64,000 nucleotides of DNA from JAGVSR01 sp963786675 (GCA_963786675.1 CAWAZY010000006.1:158972-222971), one strand, 5' to 3'; numbered from the stretch's first letter, positions 9,065 through 18,243 are shown. Translations and numbers: made by a program. The notes: generated by a model not told the origin, from the sequence alone.

Positions 9065-9912
9065 AGTACCTGATCTCCCACGGCCTCGTCCGCGCGGCGG
9101 TCATTCATCAGCTGGATAATGGTCGCGGCCGTCTCTTCGACCGACTTGCGCGTCACATCGATGACGGGCCAGCCATGCTCGGCGCAAATGCGGCGCGAAT
9201 AGGCGATCTCTTCGGCGATCTGCGTCCGGTCCGCGTAGGCCTTGATATCCCTGTCCGACATCAGCAGCGCGCGATTGCGGCGCACTTCCGTGATGCGATC
9301 GACGCTGGCGACCAGACAGACGACAAATGCGCTGTGCGGCTGCATCAGGTTATCCGGTAAGGGGATTTCAGGAACGAGCGGCAGGTTCGTGGTCTTGTAG
9401 CCGCGCTGCGCGAGATAGATGCTGGTCGGCGTTTTCGAGGTTCGCGAAATCCCCAAGAGCACGATATCGGCCTTGCTCATATCGTCGGGCAGGCGGCCAT
9501 CGTCGTGCTGCATGGTGAAATTCAGCGCGTCGATCCGCTTGAAATACTCGGCATCCAAAACGTGCTGACCGGCGATCGTCGGCGTCTGCGGCGCACCCAG
9601 ATAGCTTTCGAAGACCTGCATGATCGGCTGCAGCACGGCGTGCGCGGGAACGTTGAGATCGCGGCAGCGCTTTTCGATCTCGGCCACCAGCTCCTGGTTG
9701 ACGACGGTATACAACACGATGCCCGGCGCCTGTTCGATCTCCTGCAGGACCCGCTTCAGTTGCCGCGGCGTCCGCACCAGTGGATGCATATGCTCGATGG
9801 GCCGCAGCGTTGCGTATTGCGCGGCCGCGGCCTTGGCAATCGCGGTCAGGGTTTCACCGGTTGCATCTGATACGAGATGCACATGGTAGTAGCTTGGCGG
9901 GCTGTTAGGCAT
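9061..9912 (-). CDS. ppsR: Pyruvate, phosphate dikinase / PEP synthase regulatory protein (DUF299)
   Basis: 283 residues from ATG 9912 (MPNSPPSYYHVHLVSDATGET). This is the bifunctional ADP-dependent kinase/phosphorylase family that switches PPDK or PEP synthase off and on. Seen: LVSDATGETL at the N-terminus, the P-loop-like GISRTSKTPTSIYLAQRGYKTTNLPLVPE at about residues 154-182, and SRRICAEHGWPVIDVTRKSVEETA at the end. It is the left neighbour of the origin, corresponding to the gene called RP001 in Rickettsia. A longer 34-residue extension has no family support. Confidence 0.93.
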   Translation of the reverse strand: MPNSPPSYYHVHLVSDATGETLTAIAKAAAAQYATLRPIEHMHPLVRTPRQLKRVLQEIEQAPGIVLYTVVNQELVAEIEKRCRDLNVPAHAVLQPIMQVFESYLGAPQTPTIAGQHVLDAEYFKRIDALNFTMQHDDGRLPDDMSKADIVLLGISRTSKTPTSIYLAQRGYKTTNLPLVPEIPLPDNLMQPHSAFVVCLVASVDRITEVRRNRALLMSDRDIKAYADRTQIAEEIAYSRRICAEHGWPVIDVTRKSVEETAATIIQLMNDRRADEAVGDQVL

Positions 9913-10325
9913 CTGTGGATGACGTCGCGGGTTATCCAAGGCTGCGGCCGGGACGGAGAAGTTGTCCGCCGCTCCCTGTGGGGCTTTGCTGTCAGATACC
10001 CACATTCGCTGCATCAGGGATAGTCCCGGCAGGTGTCCCGGCGTCCCCGTGGATCAATCCAATGCTCTCATGGCACCCATCGGATTTCCCCAGGATGTGC
10101 ATTGAAGACTCTCGTCCGTCTCGACCACCAACACTTTGACTTTTCAGGATAGATGGGACCCTGGTAGACATCAGTCCGTTCCAGCCACAAAATCTGGAGA
10201 CGCGCGGGTCCACGTTGGGCAAGCGTGGGACAACCTGGGGGCCGTTCGGGTATTACCGCAATCCCTAGGCTAAAGAGTCAAAGAAACAAACGTGAAGACT
10301 CTCTATCGAGATTGAAGGACACCTT
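9913..10325. other. Proposed chromosomal replication origin (oriC) between ppsR and hemE
   Basis: 413 bp gene-free divergent region. Genes to the left run on the minus strand and to the right on the plus strand, so both point away from it, as expected at an origin. Degenerate DnaA-box-like nonamers: TGTGGATGA (9914-9922, one mismatch to TGTGGATAA), TTATCCAAG (9932-9940) and CGTGGATCA (10048-10056). Three GANTC (CcrM) sites at 10107-10111, 10275-10279 and 10297-10301. An 11-bp direct repeat TGAAGACTCTC occurs at 10103-10113 and 10293-10303. A more AT-rich stretch lies at about 10248-10320. The location beside hemE matches Caulobacter and Rickettsia. The boxes are weak, so the call rests on synteny. 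Confidence 0.7.
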
Positions 10326-11399
10326 ATGGCGCGTTCCGGGGACAAGCCCTCTACGACCGACCGGCGGCTCATGAAAGTGCTCGGCGGTGAAGCACTGACG
10401 CCGCCACCGATCTGGCTCATGCGTCAGGCGGGACGCTATCTTCCCGAGTACCGTGCGACGCGGTCGACCGCCGGCGGATTTTTGAAACTTTGCTATACGC
10501 CGGAGCTGGCGGCAGAGGTTACACTGCAGCCGATTCGACGTTACGGCTTCGACGCCGCCATCTTGTTTTCGGATATTCTCGTCGTTCCCGATGCCCTGGG
10601 ACAGGACGTCCGTTTTCTCGAAGGCGAAGGTCCGAAGCTCGATCCCATCCGGTCAGCCGGTGAACTCACACGGCTCAATCCCGAAAGGACGGGCGAGAAA
10701 TTTTCACTGATCTGCGAGACGGTCTCGCGGTTGCGGCGGGATCTGCCCGCAGAGACGACGCTGATCGGTTTTTGTGGTGCGCCGTGGACGGTCGCCACCT
10801 ATGTCGTCGGCGGAGAAGGATCTTCCGATCAGGCCGAAGCCCGGCGATTTGCCTATCGCGATCCGAAGGGCTTCCAGCAGCTGATGGACATCCTCGTGGA
10901 GACGTCCGTCGATTACCTGGCGCAGCAAATCGAGGCCGGCGCCGATACGGTCATGATCTTCGACAGTTGGGCAGGAAATCTGCCGGATCGTGAGTTTGCG
11001 GCTTGGGTGACGGCGCCGACGAAGAAGCTCATTAGCGCCTTGAAGATCCGGCATCCCGACGTGCCTGTCATCGGGTTTCCACGTGGAGCAGGGTCGAACG
11101 CGGCGGGATTTGCGCAAGCGACCGGCATCCGCGCCATCGGCTGCGATACGGCTATGCCGCTCACTGAAATGCGTGCGCTGGCGCAGAAGACGGGCATCGC
11201 GGTGCAGGGCAATATCGATCCGCTGTTGCTGGTTGCTGGCGGCGAGGCCCTGGACCGCCGCATCGATGAAACGCTCCAAGCGCTGCAAGGCCTGCCGCAC
11301 ATCTTCAACCTCGGTCACGGCATCGTGCCCGATACGCCGCCTGAGAACGTGGCGCGGCTGATGGAGCGTGTCCGGGCGCACGCCGGCGTTCCGGCATGA
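10326..11399 (+). CDS. hemE: Uroporphyrinogen III decarboxylase
   Basis: 357 residues. It removes the four acetate carboxyls of uroporphyrinogen III to give coproporphyrinogen III in haem synthesis. N-terminal signature PPIWLMRQAGRYLPEYR (residues about 20-36), FSDILVVPDALG (the conserved Asp), GFCGAPWTVATYVVGGEGS and QAGADTV-like EAGADTVMIFDSWAG. The ATG follows GAAGGACACCTT. It overlaps hemJ by four bases (ATGA), so two haem genes are coupled. Confidence 0.97.
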   Translation: MARSGDKPSTTDRRLMKVLGGEALTPPPIWLMRQAGRYLPEYRATRSTAGGFLKLCYTPELAAEVTLQPIRRYGFDAAILFSDILVVPDALGQDVRFLEGEGPKLDPIRSAGELTRLNPERTGEKFSLICETVSRLRRDLPAETTLIGFCGAPWTVATYVVGGEGSSDQAEARRFAYRDPKGFQQLMDILVETSVDYLAQQIEAGADTVMIFDSWAGNLPDREFAAWVTAPTKKLISALKIRHPDVPVIGFPRGAGSNAAGFAQATGIRAIGCDTAMPLTEMRALAQKTGIAVQGNIDPLLLVAGGEALDRRIDETLQALQGLPHIFNLGHGIVPDTPPENVARLMERVRAHAGVPA

Positions 11400-11923
11400 C
11401 GGTGGCGCCTCCCCGGGGGACGCCCGCCACACGCGCCGCACTGTCCTTGGTGATCACCGTCGCCATTACGGCGGCGGTGATGTTGGTGTTTGGCGACGCC
11501 GCGTATCTCTGGGTCAAGGCCGTGCACGTCATCGCCATCATTTCGTGGATGGCCGGCATGCTCTATCTGCCGCGGCTTTTCATCTACCACTGCGATGCCG
11601 CACCGGGGTCGGCACAGTCTGAAACCTTCAAGGTGATGGAGCAGCGCCTGCTGAACATCATCATGAACCCGGCGATGGTGATTTCCTGGGCGCTCGGGCT
11701 CTGGCTCGCCTGGCAGGGCGGCTTCTTGCTCACCGGTTGGTTTTTGACCAAACTGGCTTTGGTCCTCGGGCTTTCAGGCGTACACGGATATTTTTCCGCC
11801 TCCGTGCGCCGGTTCCGCGAGGATCTGAACGACAAGCCGCCGCGTCACTGGCGGATCGTGAATGAAATCCCGACCCTTTTGATGATCGGCATTGTGATCC
11901 TGGTGATCGTGAAGCCGTTCTGA
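11396..11923 (+). CDS. hemJ: Protoporphyrinogen IX oxidase, HemJ type (CopD-like membrane protein)
   Basis: 175 residues with four to five membrane helices. Signature VKAVHVIAIISWMAGMLYLPRLFIYH (residues about 39-64) carries the conserved histidines; the rest includes NPAMVISWALGLWL, LTGWFLTKLALVLGLSGVHGYFSASVRRF and the C-terminal helix. HemJ oxidises protoporphyrinogen IX to protoporphyrin IX in bacteria lacking HemG/HemY. It overlaps hemE, which supports the haem role. Confidence 0.93.
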   Translation: MTVAPPRGTPATRAALSLVITVAITAAVMLVFGDAAYLWVKAVHVIAIISWMAGMLYLPRLFIYHCDAAPGSAQSETFKVMEQRLLNIIMNPAMVISWALGLWLAWQGGFLLTGWFLTKLALVLGLSGVHGYFSASVRRFREDLNDKPPRHWRIVNEIPTLLMIGIVILVIVKPF

Positions 11924-12165
11924 CGGGGCGCAGGGTCCCGATAGAAACGCTTTTGTTTTTCAGACAATTCTGTTATCAAGGATTGTCTTTGAAGACTTCG
12001 CGGTCTCTCCGGCTGCGAACCTGTGCCGTAAGCCCCATCGATGCGGGTTGACCCGGCACCTTGAAGCGCGGCGTATGAACTGCGCTCCATTCCCACGATC
12101 CCCCACCTTTTGGCGCACGGCCTTTTTGCGTCCCGCCTCCTGCCGTTGCCGTCGCGGAGCCCCTC
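11924..12165. other. hemJ-rho intergenic / rho leader
   Basis: 242 bp. A short inverted repeat AGACAAT (11962-11968) / ATTGTCT (11982-... 11988) stands in a T-rich context after hemJ and could be a weak terminator. The remainder is the presumed rho 5' leader, which in other bacteria mediates Rho autoregulation; no specific element is recognisable here. Confidence 0.35.
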
Positions 12166-13431
12166 ATGAGTGAAGTGAAACTTGAAGACCTGAAGCGCAA
12201 AACCCCGACGGAGCTCTTGAGCTTCGCCGAAGAGGTCGGCGTGGAAAACGCGAGCACGTTGCGCAAGCAGGAATTGATGTTCGCCACGCTGAAGCAGCTG
12301 GCGGCCAAGGACATCGACATCACCGGCATCGGCGTCGTGGAAGTGCTCCTGGACGGGTTCGGCTTTCTGCGTTCGCCCGATGCGAACTACCTGCCGGGTC
12401 CCGACGACATCTACATTTCGCCGAGCCAGATCCGCCGCTTTGCCCTGCGCACCGGCGATACGGTGGAAGGCCAGATCCGCAGTCCCAAGGAAGGTGAGCG
12501 CTACTTCGCCCTTCTGAAGGTCAACAAGATCAACTTCGAGGATCCCGAAGCGACCAAGCACAAGATCCACTTCGACAACCTGACGCCGCTCTATCCAACG
12601 CAGTGGCTAAAAATGGAAATCGAAGATCCGACCATCAAGGACCTTTCCGCTCGCGTTATTGATATCGTTTCCCCGCTCGGCAAGGGCCAGCGCGGCCTCA
12701 TCGTGGCCCCGCCGCGGACGGGTAAGACGGTTCTTCTGCAGAATATCGCCCACGCCATCACCGCCAATCATCCCGAGTGCTATCTGATGGTTCTGCTCAT
12801 CGACGAGCGGCCCGAAGAAGTCACCGACATGCAGCGCACGGTGAAGGGCGAGGTCATTTCATCGACGTTCGACGAACCGCCGTCCCGGCACGTGCAGGTT
12901 TCCGAAATGGTCATTGAGAAGGCCAAGCGCCTCGTCGAACATAAGCGCGACGTGGTCATCCTCCTCGACTCGATCACGCGCCTGGGACGTGCCTACAACA
13001 CGGTCGTGCCGTCTTCCGGCAAGGTTCTGACGGGCGGTGTCGATTCCAACGCTTTGCAGCGACCGAAGCGCTTTTTCGGTGCGGCGCGCAACATCGAAGA
13101 GGGCGGGTCGCTGACGATCATCGCCACCGCGCTGGTCGATACCGGTTCGCGCATGGACGAAGTGATCTTCGAAGAATTCAAGGGCACCGGTAACTCGGAA
13201 ATCATTCTCGACCGCAAGGTTTCCGACAAGCGCGTGTTCCCGGCTATCGACGTCGCCCGCTCGGGCACGCGCAAGGAAGACCTTCTTGTCCCGAAGGATC
13301 AGCTCAAGAAGGTATACGTCTTGCGCCGCATTCTGAATCCGATGGGAACGATGGATGCCATCGAGTTCCTGATCGATAAGTTAAAGTCGACCAAGACCAA
13401 CGGCGAGTTCTTCCAGCAAATGAATACGTGA
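12166..13431 (+). CDS. rho: Transcription termination factor Rho
   Basis: 421 residues, standard length. RNA-dependent hexameric helicase that ends transcription. N-terminal helix bundle (LEDLKRKTPTELLSFAEEVGVEN), the cold-shock-like RNA-binding domain (GFGFLRSPDANYLPGPDDIY, residues about 61-80), Walker A PPRTGKTVLLQN (about 182-193), Walker B VVILLDSITRLGRAYN, the Q loop (SSGKVLTGGVDSNALQRPKRFF) and the R loop (FKGTGNSEI). ATG 12166 opens the family N-terminus. It is followed by a strong hairpin terminator. Confidence 0.98.
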   Translation: MSEVKLEDLKRKTPTELLSFAEEVGVENASTLRKQELMFATLKQLAAKDIDITGIGVVEVLLDGFGFLRSPDANYLPGPDDIYISPSQIRRFALRTGDTVEGQIRSPKEGERYFALLKVNKINFEDPEATKHKIHFDNLTPLYPTQWLKMEIEDPTIKDLSARVIDIVSPLGKGQRGLIVAPPRTGKTVLLQNIAHAITANHPECYLMVLLIDERPEEVTDMQRTVKGEVISSTFDEPPSRHVQVSEMVIEKAKRLVEHKRDVVILLDSITRLGRAYNTVVPSSGKVLTGGVDSNALQRPKRFFGAARNIEEGGSLTIIATALVDTGSRMDEVIFEEFKGTGNSEIILDRKVSDKRVFPAIDVARSGTRKEDLLVPKDQLKKVYVLRRILNPMGTMDAIEFLIDKLKSTKTNGEFFQQMNT

Positions 13432-13472
13432 GGTCAGCGGGGCAGCCCCGCTCACGAGATAGATCAAAAACG

Positions 13473-13500
13473 AAGGGCCGGGATGGCGATCCCGGCCCTT
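13473..13500 (+). terminator. Intrinsic terminator after rho
   Basis: Perfect 12-bp stem AAGGGCCGGGAT / ATCCCGGCCCTT with GGCG loop, followed by TTTTCTTT. It lies between rho (+) and the convergent hydroxylase gene (-). A-rich sequence on the left makes it usable in both directions. Confidence 0.95.
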
Positions 13501-13524
13501 TTTCTTTGCGCGTTGCGTGTCTGT

Positions 13525-14520
13525 CTATTCAGCAGGATGCATCGTCCCGCCATAGGACTCGCTCTCGGCCTTCTCCTTTTCCGATGGGCGGACAGGCCGC
13601 ATCGAATAGCGGCGCGGCTCGCCCTTACCGGGCGTGTAGTAGAATGGAAACAGGAGCTGCTCCCAGTACGACTTAGGGAAGTTCGGGACCTCGTCGATAC
13701 CCATGTCGTCGGCCGTGATCGGACGCGGCGGCTCGGGATGATAGGTGCCGAATAGCTTGTCCCAGTGGGAAAAGAACAAGCCGAAATTGCAGTCGCCTTC
13801 CTGGCCCCAATTGACGTGATGCAAGTGGTGGATCTGGCCGATGGCGAGATAGTCGCGGAAGGGTCCGAGTGCATAGGACACGTTGGAGTGCTGCACGATC
13901 AGGGTGATTGAGATGGCAAGGCCCAGCAGCACAGCCACTTCGACGGGCATGCCCATGATGACAAGCGGCATGGTACCGACGATCATATCGATGCTCTGAT
14001 GCAGCGGATGGCGCACGACGCCATTGAAGCCATACAGCCTGCCGACTCCGTGGTGCACAGCATGGAGGCGCCACAATGCCGGCAGCCGGTGGCTCAGGTA
14101 GTGCATCACCATGAATGCGAAATCGGCAATGAGGAACGCCAGCAGGAACTGACCGAGCAGCGGCCAATGCGCTGGCCAAATTCCTTGGAAGGGAAAGAGC
14201 CAGGTGATGGTCGGGATCATCAGGATCCCTTGGATGGTGGAGACTTCGTAGACGATCCAATGCCAGACATTGGTGATTTCATCGTCGTGGTCTTCGTTCC
14301 ACTGCGAGAACCAGGGCGAGATGCGTTCGGCGGCAAACGCGGTTCCAATGGCCGTGACGAGTATGGCGGCCATCCAGAAGTAAGAGTGCCCGTTCGCAAC
14401 GACGTAGTAGCCGGCACCAATAAGGCCGAACAGCATGAAGGGCGCGTAGAAATACCGGACGAGAAAGCGAAGCGGATCCATTTCCAAACTCCGATCGACT
14501 TTGATTTTCTTGGGCGGCAT
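13525..14520 (-). CDS. Sterol desaturase / fatty acid hydroxylase superfamily membrane protein
   Basis: 331 residues. ATG 14520 is preceded by GGAAGG, better than the in-frame codon 11 upstream. Several membrane helices (about 15-65, 100-145, 180-215) and the di-iron histidine boxes: HYLSHR (HxxxH), HAVHHGVG (HxxHH), and HHLHHVNWGQEGDCNFG with FSHWDKLFGTYH at about 250-280. Members hydroxylate or desaturate lipids, sterols or carotenoids in the membrane. The substrate is not deducible. It stands alone, divergent from mnmE and convergent with rho. Confidence 0.87.
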   Translation of the reverse strand: MPPKKIKVDRSLEMDPLRFLVRYFYAPFMLFGLIGAGYYVVANGHSYFWMAAILVTAIGTAFAAERISPWFSQWNEDHDDEITNVWHWIVYEVSTIQGILMIPTITWLFPFQGIWPAHWPLLGQFLLAFLIADFAFMVMHYLSHRLPALWRLHAVHHGVGRLYGFNGVVRHPLHQSIDMIVGTMPLVIMGMPVEVAVLLGLAISITLIVQHSNVSYALGPFRDYLAIGQIHHLHHVNWGQEGDCNFGLFFSHWDKLFGTYHPEPPRPITADDMGIDEVPNFPKSYWEQLLFPFYYTPGKGEPRRYSMRPVRPSEKEKAESESYGGTMHPAE

Positions 14521-14892
14521 CACGAACCTTCCGCCAGGGTCAACCTTCCTCAATTAGTTCAGAGCCGTACATGATATTTGTCAACAACTGGTAAGAGGTT
14601 GTCTGCTTAACACGCGAAGAAGGTAGATAGATCCCGATTTGGCCTGATCCAGGTCGTTATTCTGCGGTGCGGCCAGGTGCCGAGTTCGCCGGGTCGTACC
14701 TGTTGGGTGGGACCTGTGCGGCCGCGCATTCCCAGCGATGATTTTCTCATCTTCCGGTCCCCGCAGTTCCCTAGGGAACACGTCCATCCAGTGGAGGTTC
14801 CTCCAGCCGCCAGCTGACCCGCCTGCCGTCGATCTCGCTCTGAAGGTTGGCTCCATGCTAGGCAGTTGGCCTTCCTTACGGCGGACCCGCGT
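14521..14892. other. Gene-free divergent region upstream of mnmE
   Basis: 372 bp between the divergent hydroxylase gene and mnmE. It contains a perfect 14-bp palindrome GTTCCCTAGGGAAC (14766-14779) and a GC-rich stretch at about 14670-14735 with CAGGT/ACCTG complementary segments that could fold. I could not match it to 6S, SRP, RNase P or tmRNA, and no convincing ORF exists. Confidence 0.4.
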
Positions 14893-16278
14893 ATGCCCTC
14901 AGACGGCCGATCCACCATCTATGCACTTTCAACCGCACCCGGGCGCGCCGGCGTCGCCGTCATTCGCGTGTCCGGTCCTCGTGCCGGGACGCTTTTGAAC
15001 GTGATGACGCCACCGCGTCCGAAGCCACGGATGGCCGGACCGCGGACCATTCTCGATCCCCAAAGCGGAGAACCGCTTGATCGCGGGATGGCACTCTGGT
15101 TTCCGGGACCGAAGAGTTTCACGGGCGAAGATGTGGCCGAACTCATGCTGCATGGCGGGCGGGCCGTCGTCGCGTCGGTGCTTGAGGCGATTGACCGGAT
15201 ACCTGGATGCCGGATGGCCGAACCTGGCGAATTCGTCCGCCGAGCTTTCGAGAACGGCAAACTCGATCTGGCGGAAGCCGAAGGGCTGGCCGATTTGATC
15301 GATGCGGAGACCGAGGCGCAACGGCGGCAGGCGTTGCGCCAAGCCTCCGGGGCCTTGTCGGCCCTGGTCGAAGGTTGGCGCGGGGCCTTGATCGATGCCA
15401 CCGCCCTGGTCGAAGCCTCTATCGATTTTTCCGATGAAGCCGACGTGGGCCGCGAGAGCTTCGAGCAGGCGCGCACCATGGTCGTGGCGCTCGAAGCCGC
15501 CATCGCGCATCACCTGGACGATGGCCATCGCGGCGAAATCCTGCGGGATGGTTTCCGGGTTGCGCTTGCCGGCCCGCCCAACGTCGGCAAGTCCAGCCTC
15601 CTCAATGCGCTGGCCAGGAGACCGGCGGCCATTGTTTCGGACGAGGCCGGCACGACGCGGGACGTTATCGAAGTCCGGCTCGACCTAGGCGGCTATCCCG
15701 TCATCGTGTCCGACACGGCGGGCTTGCGGCAAACGGAGATGCGGATCGAGCGGGAGGGAATCCGGCGCACGCTGGAAGCGGCCCGGGCTGCCGATCTGAT
15801 TTTGTGGCTGGTCGATCCCAAGGTCCCCCAGGTCCAGCTGACCGAGGACCTAAAGCCCCTGGCTGACCGGGTGCTGCTGGTCCTGAACAAGTCCGATCTG
15901 CTGGGCAGCAACCCTCCGCCTGTTTTGCCCGACGACAGCGTTCTGATCTCGGCGGAGACCGGCGCCGGCGTCCCCGACCTCGTGGCCCGCCTGTCAGCCA
16001 TCGCACAGGACCGCCTTGACGACACGGGGGCGGCGCCCGCCTTGACCAACGCGCGGCACCGGGTGCTGGTCGGCGAAGCCCATCGACGTCTGGCCGATTT
16101 TCTGAGCGGCGACCCGAATGCTACCGAATTGCGGGCGGAGGATTTGCGGCTGGCGGGTCAGGCGCTGGGCAAGTTGACCGGACGTATCGATGTCGAGGAT
16201 GTGCTGGACCGGATCTTCTCACGCTTCTGCATCGGCAAATATCGGGCCCCAGTCGGCGGCCCTAGGGGTTTCACGTGA
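14893..16278 (+). CDS. mnmE: tRNA modification GTPase MnmE
   Basis: 461 residues from ATG 14893; an earlier TTG would add nine residues foreign to the family. With MnmG it installs the cmnm5/nm5 group on U34 of tRNAs. The N-terminal tetrahydrofolate-binding domain opens STIYALSTAPGRAGVAVIRVSGP; the G domain has GPPNVGKSSLLN (about 223-234), the switch DEAGTTRDV, DTAGLR and NKSD. The canonical C-terminal FCIGK motif is present but is followed by 12 extra residues, because the normal end runs into a parS site whose bases supply the TGA stop. Confidence 0.95.
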   Translation: MPSDGRSTIYALSTAPGRAGVAVIRVSGPRAGTLLNVMTPPRPKPRMAGPRTILDPQSGEPLDRGMALWFPGPKSFTGEDVAELMLHGGRAVVASVLEAIDRIPGCRMAEPGEFVRRAFENGKLDLAEAEGLADLIDAETEAQRRQALRQASGALSALVEGWRGALIDATALVEASIDFSDEADVGRESFEQARTMVVALEAAIAHHLDDGHRGEILRDGFRVALAGPPNVGKSSLLNALARRPAAIVSDEAGTTRDVIEVRLDLGGYPVIVSDTAGLRQTEMRIEREGIRRTLEAARAADLILWLVDPKVPQVQLTEDLKPLADRVLLVLNKSDLLGSNPPPVLPDDSVLISAETGAGVPDLVARLSAIAQDRLDDTGAAPALTNARHRVLVGEAHRRLADFLSGDPNATELRAEDLRLAGQALGKLTGRIDVEDVLDRIFSRFCIGKYRAPVGGPRGFT

Positions 16279-16281
16279 AAC
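16268..16281. promoter_or_regulatory. parS: parS centromere site 1
   Basis: Perfect palindrome GTTTCACGTGAAAC, the ParB-binding consensus core. It covers the last codons and stop of mnmE. With parA/parB 2.7-3.6 kb away and the origin about 6 kb away, it is very likely a real centromere site. Confidence 0.93.
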
Positions 16282-16359
16282 GACTTATTGACCTTTGACG
16301 AATTGCCCATGGCGTTTCAGCGCTTTGCACGACCGGAATTTCGGCTAGAAGATCGCCCC

Positions 16360-18243
16360 ATGACGCGAGAAGCCGAAGATCAGACCTTTGACGTGATCGT
16401 GGTGGGTGGCGGGCACGCGGGCGCGGAAGCCGCCGCCGCTTCAGCACGCATGGGCGCACGCACGGCGCTTGTCACCCATCGGGCCGCGACGATCGGGGAA
16501 ATGTCCTGCAACCCGGCTATTGGCGGATTGGGCAAGGGGCACCTCGTCCGCGAAGTCGATGCCCTCGATGGCCTGATGGGCAGGGTGGCCGACCAAGCCG
16601 GGATCCAATTCCGCCTTCTCAATCGGTCCAGGGGCCCCGCGGTCCAGGGCCCCCGCGCCCAGGCGGATCGCCGCCTCTACCGTGAGGCCATGCAGGCCGC
16701 CATTCGGGCCACATCCGGGCTCCACGTGATCGAAGGCGCCGTCACGGATTTGGACATAACTGGCGCGCGCGTCACAGGCCTGACCTTGAAGGACGGGCGG
16801 CGGCTGACCGCCGGTGCCGTGGTTCTGACGACGGGCACCTTCCTCAATGGTCTTATCCACCTGGGTGAAAACCGCATTCCGGCTGGCCGGCACGGAGAGG
16901 ACCCGGCGGTCGGCTTGTCGGCTCGGCTTTACGGCCTTGGCCTGGCCATGGGGCGGCTCAAGACCGGAACGCCCGCGCGCTTGGATGGGCGGACGATCAA
17001 TTGGGACGTGTTGGAACGACAGCCGGGTGACGACACGCCCGAGCCCTTTTCGTTTCTCACCGAGCGGATTACGACGCCCCAGATTTCCTGCGCCATCACG
17101 GAAACCAACGAAGAGTCGCATGCCATCATCCGGGCCAACTTGAGCCGTTCGCCCATGTATTCGGGTCAGATTGAGAGCGTCGGTCCCCGTTACTGCCCAT
17201 CGATCGAGGATAAGGTCGTCCGCTTTGCGGGCCGGGCATCGCATCAGATTTTCCTGGAGCCAGAGGGCCTCGACGATCCCACGGTCTACCCCAACGGTAT
17301 CTCCACCTCGCTGCCGGCCGATGTTCAAGAGGCGTTTATCCGGACGATTCGGGGCTTGGAAAACGTTGAGATCGTCAGGCCCGGGTACGCCATCGAGTAC
17401 GACTACGTGGATCCGCGCGAGCTCGAACCGACACTCGAAGTCCGGCGGCTAAAGGGCCTTTATCTGGCTGGCCAGATCAATGGAACCACCGGCTATGAGG
17501 AAGCCGCCGCGCAGGGCCTGATCGCGGGACTGAATGCGGCGCTAGCGTCCGGTGGGGGCGCGCGGACTGTCGTCCTGTCGCGTGCGGAGTCCTATACCGG
17601 TGTGATGATCGATGACCTGGTGACGCGCGGCGTGAGCGAGCCCTATCGCATGTTCACGTCGCGGGCCGAGTTCCGGCTCAAATTGCGAGCCGACAATGCC
17701 GACCAGCGGCTCACGCCCATTGGTGCCGGCCTAGGTTGTATCAGCGGTGAACGCACGACGCGGTTCGGCGACAAGATGATGGCGCTGGAGGCCGGCCGTG
17801 CTCAGCTGGAAGCCCTGACATTGACGCCCAACGAGGCGGCGGGGTTTGGTTTGGAGATCAATCGGGATGGCCGTCGCCGGTCGGCGTTCGATCTGCTGGC
17901 GTTTCCCGGCGTGGACCTGGCCCGGCTGGCGGCGATCTGGCCGGTCGTCGGGACGCTGCAGCCGGCCATCGCGGGGCAATTGGAAATCGATGCCCGCTAC
18001 GCGTCCTATGTGCGGCGGCAGGACGAGGACGTCGCGGCCTTGCGGCGTGACGAGGCTGTCGTCATTCCGGATGGGTTCGATTTTGCGGCTATTCCAAGCT
18101 TGTCGAACGAAGCCCGGCAGAAGCTGCAAACGCACAGGCCCCGCACCCTGGCCCAGGCCGGCCGGATCGACGGCATGACGCCGGCGGCCCTGACCCTGGT
18201 TCTGGGCGCCGTGAAGAGGGCCGCGCGGCGGAAATCAGCCTGA
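16360..18243 (+). CDS. mnmG: tRNA uridine-5-carboxymethylaminomethyl modification enzyme MnmG
   Basis: 627 residues from ATG 16360 (MTREAEDQTFDVIVVGGGHAGAE). FAD loop GGGHAGAEAAAASARMG at the start, then MSCNPAIGGLGKGHLVREVDALDG, the active-site region with YCPSIEDKVVRFA, GLYLAGQINGTTGYEEAAAQGL (second FAD contact) and the C-terminal MnmE-binding helices. Partner of MnmE in U34 modification. A TTG/ATG start up to 24 codons earlier is possible but lacks homology. It overlaps rsmG by one base. Confidence 0.96.
   Translation: MTREAEDQTFDVIVVGGGHAGAEAAAASARMGARTALVTHRAATIGEMSCNPAIGGLGKGHLVREVDALDGLMGRVADQAGIQFRLLNRSRGPAVQGPRAQADRRLYREAMQAAIRATSGLHVIEGAVTDLDITGARVTGLTLKDGRRLTAGAVVLTTGTFLNGLIHLGENRIPAGRHGEDPAVGLSARLYGLGLAMGRLKTGTPARLDGRTINWDVLERQPGDDTPEPFSFLTERITTPQISCAITETNEESHAIIRANLSRSPMYSGQIESVGPRYCPSIEDKVVRFAGRASHQIFLEPEGLDDPTVYPNGISTSLPADVQEAFIRTIRGLENVEIVRPGYAIEYDYVDPRELEPTLEVRRLKGLYLAGQINGTTGYEEAAAQGLIAGLNAALASGGGARTVVLSRAESYTGVMIDDLVTRGVSEPYRMFTSRAEFRLKLRADNADQRLTPIGAGLGCISGERTTRFGDKMMALEAGRAQLEALTLTPNEAAGFGLEINRDGRRRSAFDLLAFPGVDLARLAAIWPVVGTLQPAIAGQLEIDARYASYVRRQDEDVAALRRDEAVVIPDGFDFAAIPSLSNEARQKLQTHRPRTLAQAGRIDGMTPAALTLVLGAVKRAARRKSA

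Noticed and set aside
14521..14892. Possible 6S or other housekeeping RNA upstream of mnmE
   Set aside because: Complementary segments exist but no diagnostic conserved sequence of 6S, SRP, RNase P or tmRNA, and no terminator follows.
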